Below, piece by piece: positions 49,915 through 58,800 of a stretch of DNA of 64,000 nucleotides. Position 1 is the stretch's first letter, and every line of letters starts with the position of its first letter. A program made the translations under genes and the position numbers. The stretch is from the NCBI GenBank assembly GCA_031280615.1, contig JAITGO010000018.1, forward strand, positions 62,001-126,000, written 5' to 3'. Origin of the DNA: Desulfobulbus sp. Lineage in GTDB: Bacteria; Desulfobacterota; Desulfobulbia; Desulfobulbales; Desulfobulbaceae. The notes beneath the pieces are model-generated. The model was not told the DNA's origin. It was given only the letters and a program-made list of their open reading frames with translations, and did no database searches.

Positions 49915-52448
49915 CGAAGGGATGGTTTGGCTGAAACCACTGAGATCGAGGTGCCACCGCTTTGTACCGTCATCGCCGAATTAGGGCTGAAGGTGTTCAG
50001 TGCACCGGATCGCAGGGTTCCGGCCACAACAGTGGTGGGTCCGCTGTAGGTGTTGGCGGCCGTCAGCACCGTGGTTCCGGTTCCGAGCTGAGTGAACGCG
50101 CCAGAACCGGAGATCGTACCGGGGATGGCGATCGCTGTCCCGAAAACCGGATCGGAAATCAGAAGCGCGTTGTTCGCGATATCGCCGACGATCGAACCGT
50201 TAGTGGTACCGTCACCCAGTTGCAATGCGCCGGCATTGATGGTCGTGCCGCCCGTGTAGGTGTTGACGGCGGTGAGCACCGTGGTTCCGGTGCCGATTTG
50301 AGCGAGCGCGCCAGAACCGGAGATCGTGCCGGGAATGGCGATCGTTGTCCCGAAAACCGGATCGGAGATCAGCAGTGCCTTGTTCACGATATCGCCGACG
50401 ATCGAACCGTTGGTGATACCGTCGCCCAGCTGCAATGCGCCGGCATTGATGGTCGTGCCACCCAAATAGGTATTCGCATTCGTCAACACCAGCGTGCCGG
50501 CGTTGCTCTTGGTCAAGGATCCGAGGCTGCCGATCATGCCCGCCATGGTCAAGATGGTGCCGTCGGCGACATCGAAATTACCGCCGCCCGTGCCGAGCGT
50601 GGTCACTCTGTTTGCCGTAAAAGTTCCCGTGGTTGCGAGTGTTGCGCCATTGGCAAAGGCCAGCGGCCCAGCGGCATCGCCGAGGTTCTCGTTCGCCGCG
50701 ACCTGCAAGGTGCCGCCGGTAATGGATGTGCCGCCCGTGTAGCTGTTGGCGGCGGTCAAAATCGTGGTGCCCGAGCCGATCTGATTGACCACGCCGGGAC
50801 CGCTGATCACGCCGTTAAAGGTGTAGGTGTTTGAGCGATTAAAGACCAATGCCGCGTTGTTCACGACATCGCCCACGATCGATCCAGTCGGAGTGTTATT
50901 GCCCAACTGCAATACGCCGGCATTGATGGTGGTACCGCCCGTGTAGGTGTTGTCGCCAGTCAAGATCTGGGTTCCGGTCCCGTTCTTGACGAGGGCTCCG
51001 GGACCAACGATCATTCCGGCGTAGCTATCCGTGGGGTTGTTCAAGAGCCCCACGGTGAACGTCTTGCCGGCAGAGGCAAGGTGTGTCACGCCGGTCGCGG
51101 CGCCGCCGATGTCGTTGAAGGTGCCGACGCTCAGATTCGCTCCGGTCCAGAACTCTCCTGCCACGTTGAGGTGGGCCGCCGGTTGATTGACCGTTGCCGT
51201 GCTGCTGACGTAGGGATAACGAGTGAGCGGATTGGAGTTGTAATTGACGCCGACGCGAGCGCCGGCAGCGACGTTCAAGGTATTGCCAGTTCCCCATCCC
51301 GAGCCGTCCGGCGTGTTGAACTGAATCCATCCGTTGCCGGCATTGGCATTGATGGTCCCGGTGTAACCGGTCATGGATCCATTGACCTCTATGGCCGACG
51401 GAAAACCGGAGCCGCTGTTCGACCTCACGTTAACGGTTCCACTCCCGGTCCAGCCTCGCGGGAAGATCAATCCTTGTTGAAAATTGCCGGTTTGCCAGTT
51501 GATGGTGTTTGTTCCCGCCATGACGACCGGGCTCGGCGCCAGGATCGTGACTAGGGCGTCGCCATTGCCGGTCTGATAGGTGGTGACAGTGGAATTGTTC
51601 AGTGTCAGCGGGCCGCCGAACACGATGTTGTGATAAACCTGCCCGGCCAAACTGGCCTGGTGCTCCGACAGCCGCAACGTGGAATTGTTGAAGGTCGCCG
51701 AAGCAACATTGGGCAACCCGTCGGTCATCTTGTTCCTGTTGGTGTTGAGAGTCAGATCGCCCAGCAAGACGGTCGCGTTGTTGGCGACAAAGGTGCCGGT
51801 CGTGGTGACGACCGCGCCGGTCGTGGCGCCGCCATCGGTCAAATCGAAGGTCCCGTTCGACACCGTCACGGCACCGATTCCGTGCAAGGCGCCCGCTCCC
51901 CTGAGTTGCAGCGTACCCGGCCCTGCCAGGTTCACGCCGCCGTCATTGAGGAGTGGGGCGGAAATCGTGGCGGTTACCCCCGTCTCGACCGTGATCGTCG
52001 AACCGGCGTTGAGCGTCACCGGGTTGGCCACGCCGCCAGTTAACGTGTAGCCGGTCGTCCGGAAAGTGAGGCCACCGGTCGAAACCGGAGCCCCCATGGT
52101 GACCGTACCGGAGGTGGTACCGAAGACCGCCGTTGAACCGTTTATCCATACCCCAACAGCGGTACCATCATGCCATTGGGAAGTGGTGGTATCCCATGTT
52201 CCGGTACCACCGGAATCGATCCCTGCGGGAGACCAGGAAACCGACTGGGCTTGCGCCGGCCCAGTCAATACAAGAACGGTCACGAAGACTACCAGCAATA
52301 AGGCGGTGCCCCTTCCTCTTGGCCGATCTTCGTCTTTGCTGTCCAGGCCCTCGAATCCAACCTGTTTTGTTGTTTGAAGAAAATCGATGCTGTTCGTGGC
52401 AAGATTCACGCTGTCATTTCTGAGCCCTTTGCGTTTATTTGTCGTCAT
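49839..52448 (-). pseudogene. Autotransporter, N-terminal passenger half (frameshifted gene)
   Basis: 869 codons of surface-exported passenger. The start at 52448 has GGAAGGA five bases upstream on the minus strand. An extended signal peptide has its hydrophobic core at 48-62 and a likely cleavage at AQA-QS (67). The passenger is a right-handed beta-helix type built from autotransporter-associated beta-strand (PATR) repeats of the form NTYTGGTTINAGALQLG. After the shift near 49951 the frame reads nonsense and stops. The gene is either decayed, phase-variable, or hit by a sequencing error. GC content is lower than in the flanks. Confidence 0.85.
50071..50466 (-). repeat. 210-bp tandem repeat inside the passenger
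   Basis: Two tandem units with a period of 210 bases (70 residues), the second copy slightly shorter at its edge; for example gtggttccgg recurs at 50071 and 50281. Each encodes the unit running from ALQLGDG through SDPVFGT to GTISGSGA. Such long, near-identical units can recombine and change passenger length. Confidence 0.7.
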
Positions 52449-53124
52449 ATCGGTTCCTTCCAAAAGAGAACTTGCCGAGCCTCGACTCGTTATAGTAAAT
52501 ATTTGTTTATGCAAATTATTATTACATTTTGCCTCTTAGCAAGGTAGAAAGCGAACATGTTTTGGCATAAAATATCCCAGCCAATCTGCTGGGTTGGCTG
52601 GCCCTTGTCGGCTGCCCTGTCGGGTAGCAACGCCGAGCGCCCATTCCAGTTCACATGCAAGAGGCCGTAAATCCAAGGCCAGCCTACACGCTGTGCAACC
52701 CACGAAATTATCTACAAAAATCTTCTTGATACTTTTCCGTGAACCTTTGATAATCCGCTAGCTGTAGGCAGGACAACGGAGGGAAGGGATAACACGCATC
52801 ACGACATAGAAGATTTGCGATGAGCTTTGAGAACGGTTGAACAAGTAATCTCGGCAAGTCCACGTGACCACGTCAGGCACCAAAGGATGGTTCCTTTTGG
52901 CTATCAACGGCACTTCCGAGATTCGGGAGATATTCGAGCGGTTCTGGATCGAGGAGGTACAGCTCACTACTCAATGAGTAGGACGGAAAGGAGTCGGACG
53001 AAGGTCAGGACCGAATTGCTGATCAGCATCTGGTCGTGTTAAACTTTTTTGACGATATCAAATCTTTTTTCCGATGCCTGGTATCGCAATGTTCGCACCC
53101 TGTTTTTCGCGCGCCGCTCCAAAG
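52449..53124. other. Intergenic region upstream of the autotransporter
   Basis: About 680 bases of lower-GC sequence between the autotransporter start and the RNase T2 repeat. It should carry the autotransporter promoter; no clear pair was found. A hairpin (arms cagccaa / ttggctg, 52578-52600) lies in the expected leader. Short open frames here have no family match. No transposase, integrase or terminal inverted repeat was recognised. Confidence 0.4.
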
Positions 53125-53361
53125 AATCCCGCCGGCGCCCTCTTCAAGGACAGTCGATATACCGCCACTTCCTGTCGTAGCAGATCCGGATTTCACCGGA
53201 TGCATACCCGATGCGAACACCCTCGAGCCCCGGATTGGCCTGCTTCAGAGCCCGAAACAGGCGGGGCGGCCGGAGATCCTCCTCCGGCAGGACCAGCGCC
53301 TCGTACAATTGCCGCGTCCTAGCGAAATACTCCGCAGCCGAACCAAACCCGCCGCAAGTGC
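53125..53361. repeat. 237-bp direct repeat, copy B
   Basis: Partner of 48174-48410, same orientation. This copy is embedded in the intact RNase T2 gene and covers its last 72 codons plus about 20 bases beyond the stop. The two copies bracket the autotransporter and its leader, a 4.7-kb unique segment. Confidence 0.85.
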
Positions 53362-53887
53362 CGTGCTTTTCCCACTGGCCCTGCAGCAACAATTCGCCGG
53401 GCAGCACGCACAGGTACTGTCTGATCATTTGAGGATCGAGCGGGCCGGCCTCATCCCCCCGGCAATAGCGCGGATGCAATGCCACGGGCTTGCCGTCGTC
53501 CCGGCAGGTCGCGGGGTGGCGGGACTGGGGCCACAACCCGTGCACCACCCAACCGAATGCGTTGCGGCCCGCACATTGGAAGGCATTGTGCGGCCTGACC
53601 GCACCGGTGCGGAAATCCCTGGCGCTTTCCCGGCAAAACCGGGGCGAATAGGAAAGGGCCAGCATGAAGTAATCGGCAGGGACATCGTTGATGCGCCGCA
53701 GGCAGGCGTTTTTTTCGTTGCGCCGATGCCAGTCGTACTGCGTGGCCAATGCGGCGGGGTCCGGCAGGACGCATTCCCCGGCCAGCGAGACCGTGGCTGC
53801 CATCAGGACAGCCAATGCAATTGCCGAAAAACCCGGGACAACATGCCGGCGATATGGCCGCTGTCGATTGCCCGCGCCCCTTTCCAT
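53144..53887 (-). CDS. Ribonuclease T2 family protein
   Basis: Exported endoribonuclease of the T2 family, cutting RNA through 2',3'-cyclic phosphates in the periplasm or outside. Both catalytic segments are present: CAS1 GWVVHGLWPQ and CAS2 GQWEKHGTC. Several cysteine pairs suit a secreted disulfide-bonded fold. The start is uncertain. I use MERGAGNRQ at 53887, giving a basic region then a hydrophobic core ending near SLAGE; methionines at 53899 and 53953 are alternatives and none has a good ribosome-binding site. Divergent to the YdjM-like gene. Confidence 0.85.
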   Translation of the reverse strand: MERGAGNRQRPYRRHVVPGFSAIALAVLMAATVSLAGECVLPDPAALATQYDWHRRNEKNACLRRINDVPADYFMLALSYSPRFCRESARDFRTGAVRPHNAFQCAGRNAFGWVVHGLWPQSRHPATCRDDGKPVALHPRYCRGDEAGPLDPQMIRQYLCVLPGELLLQGQWEKHGTCGGFGSAAEYFARTRQLYEALVLPEEDLRPPRLFRALKQANPGLEGVRIGYASGEIRICYDRKWRYIDCP

Positions 53888-54021
53888 TGTTGGCGCCATC
53901 GGCAAGGCTGCGGACCGGCATCGATAGAAATTCTTGAGTATGGGGAAAAACATTGGCAGAATAGAAAATTGGCAATGGTCAAATCACATCGAATACACCG
54001 ACTCCAAGCCTTGGGGGTTGC

Positions 54022-54609
54022 ATGTCGTCACTCATCGGCCACACCCTCGCGGGCGCCTCTGTCTACCTGTCCTGCAATCGCCCCACGGACCAGCAGGCGG
54101 CACGGGCGCTGCCGGTATTCGTCTTGCTGGCGATCTGCCCGGATTTCGATTATTTTATCCTGTGGCTTTTCCACCATCAAACAACTCCACGGATTACCCA
54201 CACCCTGCTGTTCTGCCTGGCAACATCATCGATCGCCTGGTGGTGCGCCTCGCCATTGCGTCGGAAAAATGTCGCCAACACGCCCTTCTGGGCGATGGTC
54301 CTTGCAAGTGTTTCCCATCCCCTGCTCGACCTGCTGGTGGGCGTCCATCCGCTGCCACTGCTCTGGCCGCTTCCCGATCCCGACATCGCCCTGCCCTTCG
54401 GTATCCTTCCAAGCGCGGGCCAGCTCAAGCTGACCAACTATTACCTGTGGCGCAATCTCCTGATCGAAACCGCCATCCTCCTGCCGATAGCCTCGCTTGC
54501 GGTGGCGATTGCCCATCGCTGTTCCCGCCGCGCCATTGCGAAGTACGCGTTTCTCGTCGCCCCGGTTTGGCTGGCCTTTGTCGCCTGGTCCGTCGGGTTG
54601 CAACGTTGA
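54022..54609 (+). CDS. YdjM-like inner-membrane protein (LexA-binding hydrolase family)
   Basis: 195-residue membrane protein with about five hydrophobic segments. The start SSLIGHTLAGASVYL and the pattern CPDFDYFILW, RITHTLLFC and SHPLLDLLVG match the YdjM family. Its members carry conserved His/Asp in a putative metal site and are annotated as membrane-bound metal-dependent hydrolases. The exact substrate is unknown. Transcribed away from the RNase T2 gene, converging on the deaminase. Confidence 0.8.
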   Translation: MSSLIGHTLAGASVYLSCNRPTDQQAARALPVFVLLAICPDFDYFILWLFHHQTTPRITHTLLFCLATSSIAWWCASPLRRKNVANTPFWAMVLASVSHPLLDLLVGVHPLPLLWPLPDPDIALPFGILPSAGQLKLTNYYLWRNLLIETAILLPIASLAVAIAHRCSRRAIAKYAFLVAPVWLAFVAWSVGLQR

Positions 54610-54674
54610 ACGCCCCTTCGATTTCATTCTCAGGAGGCCGCGAATCCAGGGTCGATTTGTGATTTCCCAGCAAC

Positions 54675-55274
54675 CTACGCCCCCTGTCGCCCGTTGTACA
54701 CCGCCTGGCCGCTAGCGGCAAAACGCCGGAAATCCGCCAGGGACTCCTCCCGCAGCATCCCCTCGATCAACTCGATGCCCCGGCCGGCCAACTCCTGTCG
54801 CCACTCATGGGGCATCGGCCCCTCGTCGAACCCGGTGATGGCCATCATGGCCGGATCGGAACCGGCAATCGCCAGCGAGCGGATGCCGGACCAGAGCACC
54901 GCGCCGAAACACATGGCGCAGGGGCTCCAGTTGACCACCAATTGGTGGGCGGGCAGGTCCGGCCCACCGAGATCGTAGACTCCCAACCGCTGCTGGGCGA
55001 GCGACAGGGCCATGATCTCGGCATGGGCCGAGGAACAGGCGCTCGGCACCACCCGGTTGACGCCCACCGCGACGATCCGGCCCGAATCCCGTTCAAACAC
55101 GCCGGCGGCAAAAGGGCCGCCGCTCTGCCGCTCGGTATTCAGCCGGGCCAGGCGCAGCACCAGCGCCATCCGCGCCGCCAGATCGGGCACCGCGTCCGGC
55201 AGCAGCTTGAGTTCCGCCTCCATCCAGTCCGGCAGATCCAAGGTGAAGCCTAGCGGCAAATCGGTCGTTTCCAT
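54675..55274 (-). CDS. Nucleoside/cytidine deaminase-family zinc enzyme
   Basis: 199-residue deaminase of the CMP/dCMP deaminase fold. Zinc ligands and the proton shuttle are clear: H84-A-E86 and P118-C119-A-M-C122. The start at 55274 is decided by AGGAGG six bases upstream on the minus strand; the ATG two codons earlier sits directly against that site. It resembles guanine or tRNA adenosine deaminases. An extra N-terminal 40-residue helical segment is unlike TadA, so a free base or nucleoside is the likelier substrate. Confidence 0.88.
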   Translation of the reverse strand: METTDLPLGFTLDLPDWMEAELKLLPDAVPDLAARMALVLRLARLNTERQSGGPFAAGVFERDSGRIVAVGVNRVVPSACSSAHAEIMALSLAQQRLGVYDLGGPDLPAHQLVVNWSPCAMCFGAVLWSGIRSLAIAGSDPAMMAITGFDEGPMPHEWRQELAGRGIELIEGMLREESLADFRRFAASGQAVYNGRQGA

Positions 55275-55300
55275 GTGCATCCTCCTACAAGAACAAAAAA

Positions 55301-55657
55301 TCAGGACCCCATCAGCTTGCCCCGGAACAGGAAGAAAACCGCGCCCAGCAGGCAGAGCCCGGCCCAGAGATAGTCGAGGGTCAGCTTCTCCTTGAGGTAC
55401 AAAACGGAAAACGGCACGAAGATCGACAGGGTGATCACCTCTTGGAGGATCTTCAGTTGCCCCACCGACATGACGCCATGGCCGATGCGGTTGGCCGGCA
55501 CCTGGAGCAGGTATTCGAGCAGGGCAATGCCCCAGCTGATCAGGGCGGCGACGATCCAGGGCTTGTGCGACAGATTCTTGAGATGGCCGTACCAGGCGAA
55601 GGTCATGAAAATGTTGCTGCAGGACAAAAGGGCGATGGTGAGGGTGTAGCGATTCAT
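55301..55657 (-). CDS. DUF486 (DMT-superfamily) membrane protein
   Basis: 118-residue protein with four hydrophobic helices. FMTFAWYGHLK near residue 18, ALLEYLLQVPANRIGH near residue 45 and LKILQEVITLSIFVPFSVLYLKEKL are hallmarks of DUF486, a small DMT-type family of unknown substrate. Twenty-six bases separate it from the downstream deaminase, so the two may be co-transcribed. Its start and the large PPDK-like gene are divergent. Confidence 0.88.
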   Translation of the reverse strand: MNRYTLTIALLSCSNIFMTFAWYGHLKNLSHKPWIVAALISWGIALLEYLLQVPANRIGHGVMSVGQLKILQEVITLSIFVPFSVLYLKEKLTLDYLWAGLCLLGAVFFLFRGKLMGS

Positions 55658-55857
55658 GACGATTACTCGGAATGGATGGGCGGGCCGCTTGGCGCCGTGG
55701 ATTTTCCCGGCCGCACCGGTCGGCGCGGATACCCTATACTAGCAGTCCTCCGGCCGATTTCAAGCACGAACCGGAAAGCGGCGCGAAGACCGGGCGCATC
55801 GCCCTGCAAACTCCTGCTGACTTTCCCGGCGATCGACTATACAATAGGCGGATTGTG

Positions 55858-58800
55858 ATGCAATCTTCCCCGGTTATTGACAACGAGGCCGCCATGTCCG
55901 CCGATTCCCGCCCCCTGCCCCTGTCCTCCGATGCCCTCAAGGCCAACCTGCTGGAAACCGCCGCGCCGGAGGTAACCATCGACCCGGCCTTTACCTTGCT
56001 GCGCGATATTGTCAGCCGTTTCCAGGGCATCCAGGGCAAGCTCGACGCCCTGCTCTATGAGATCAGCCACCCTTACCACAACTGGAAGCTGATCATCCCG
56101 GAACTGCGGGCCTTTGCCGTGAAGAACTGCAACCATTACCGCGACCATGAACAAGGACCCGAGGCCTTCACCCTGTTCATGGATATTTTTTTCGACGCCC
56201 TCAAGGACGCGGCCCGCAACGAGCAACTGCTCCAGCGCATCCTCGAGGCCATGCTCGCCTACGCCGACAAGCTGATCCTGTCGCTGGACAGCCCGACCCT
56301 GTTCCGTTTCGAACAGGCCCTGAACCAATTCTTCACTCGCTTGCGGCAGTTGGACGACACCGAGCCGCAGGTCATCATGGCCATGGTCCAGGGGCATCAA
56401 CCGGTGCGGAAAATCGCGCAGAAAATCCTCAACCTACGCAAGCAGCAACCCGAGACGCCCTTCGATTGCAAGGCCCTGGCCCTGCTGCTGCACACCACTC
56501 TCCACCGCAACTACGAGTACTGGCTCGGCGAAGAGGACCCGCGACCCTGGTTCGAACGGCAATGCGGCGACTACTGCCGGCACTGGCAGGGCAAGGACCT
56601 GCTGTTGGGCATCTCCCACCGGAGCATCCGCGAGGCGGCCCGGACCATGGAAGCGGTGGATTTTGCCGCCGATTACCAGGCGGCCCTGGAGGTGCTGCTC
56701 ACCCTGCCCACCCACATGGACATGGTGCGGCTGTACAAGGAAATCCCGGCCATGATGGTAGCCGCCGATTCGGACAACGAGGAAGCGGCCCACTTCGTCG
56801 AAAACCGCAAGCTGCTCTTCCTGTTCCGGATCATGGAAACATCCGGCCTGTCGCTGATCCACGAGGCGACCCTGCGCGAGATCAACCGCTCCCTGGTACA
56901 GCTGATCCGCAAGCAGAGCTTCGAGGAAATCGAGCAGTTCTTCGTCACCACCTTCCACCTGCTCAAGGCCAATGTCCGCCGCTATCCGCACACCTCGCTC
57001 CAATGCATCCAGGTGATCGGCAACGAGGTGTTCAAACGCGGCAACTCGCGGCTGGTCGAGGCCTTTCTCTGGGAGGCGGTGCGCTTCGGCTTCCAGTACG
57101 CCAACGTCCGGGGGGTGGACGAGGACTGGCAACCCATCGCCAATCCGGCCCACCTCACCAACATCCGGGTCTGGCTCGACCTGATCGAGCAGGAGCCCAA
57201 ATGGTGCTCCACCCTGTTCTCGGCCCTGATCATCAACCTTAGGCTGTCGGGCACCTGCGTGCGCGACACCGACCTGTTCCAGCGCGACATCACCGAGCTG
57301 CTCAACCATCCCATCGGCCCGATCTACAACCTGGCCAAGCAGTTCACCAAGCTGATGCCGGTCTTCTTCAACGAGATCGGCGCCGAGGGCGAGCTGCGCG
57401 ACGTGTCCACCGAACTGGACGAGATCCACAAGCGCAAGGACCCGCTCATCCACTTTCTCCGCAAGCAGGCGCATGTCGAATCCAACAACCTGATCGTCGG
57501 CTTCATCGAGGCGATCTTCGTGTTCTGGATCACCCTGGACAAGAGCTCCCTCACCGAACACCTGCCCGAGGAGGTGCTGCGCCAGGTGCAGGCCGGCGGC
57601 GCCTATGTCGACGACCAGCACCAACTGGCCGCCCGGATCAGGCAGGAATTGCGTTTTACCCACATGGGCCAGATCCTGGCCTGGCCGGACGACGAACGCG
57701 AGCAATTCCTCGCCCGACAGCAGGATCTCGCCGAGCAGGAGCGGCGGCGCTTCGGGCTGCTGGTGCGGATGTACAAGCTGCTCCACCTCAAGTACAACCT
57801 CAGCCTGCCCGAAATCCAGCGCCAACTCCACCACGCCACCAACGCCGGCTTTCCCGAACTGGCAAGCCTGCCCGAGGTGCTCGAGGAGAACGATCCCATC
57901 CACTGCCTGGAAGCCCTGCTCGACGAGCTGGAGCATTTGCAGAAGATCATCCTCAGCCAGGAAAAATTCGAGCCCAAGGAGGAGATCTACTACAAACGGC
58001 ACATCGCGGTGGATATCCCCTCGGTCTACGGCCGCTATTCCGAGCGCAAGTTCGACGCCCTCGGCCTGACCTTCCGCCTGGAGAGCCTGGCCAACGTCTA
58101 CCTGGAAAAACTTTCGTCCACGATCAATCTGGGCTTCATCACCCAAGTGACCTTCATCCGCATTCTCAAATGTTTGCGGCTCTTTTCCCGGGCGCTCCAG
58201 ATCGATGGCATTTCCAGCCGCCGGCTGGACACCTACATCAGCCTGCTGGCCACCTCCATCGGCATCCGCCGCTTCTCCTACACCCAGCACCTCGACATCA
58301 TGCGCGGGCTGTCCGAGGGGGTTAAGGACATCATCTACGCTTACTACACCAACATCCACCAGAACAACCTGTCGATCGTCGTGCCCCAGATCGGCAAGGA
58401 GAACCTCCTGCCCCGGTACCACAGCTCCTGGGACGAGAAGAACATGCCGGAAACGGTGCTCCGCTTGTCGGAGACCTTTTTCCGCGACCTGATATCCACC
58501 ACCTTCGGCCTCCAGCACCTGGACAACTTCATCGGCAAGGTCATCGGCACGTTGGAGGCCCAAAAGGACATCCTGGACGAAAAGACCCTGGATTTGCTGA
58601 TGACCTACAACCCGGACAAGGCGATCAGCAGCCTCCATGCCGAAAACCTGCGCACCCACAACCTGATCCACCTGGGCAACAAGGGCTTCAACCTGGTGGT
58701 GCTCACCGGGGACGGCATGCCGGTGCCGCCGGCCTTCATCATCACCACCGAGGTCTTCCGCTGCTACCGGGCGATCCGCAAATTCGCCCGAGCACGCGAC

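Noticed and set aside
50000..51000. Repeated DNA in the autotransporter considered as a mobile element or CRISPR
   Set aside because: The repeats are in frame and encode PATR beta-strand units; no spacers or terminal inverted repeats.
48174..53361. Flanking repeats considered as insertion-sequence ends
   Set aside because: They are direct, contain a gene 3' end, and no transposase or integrase lies between them.
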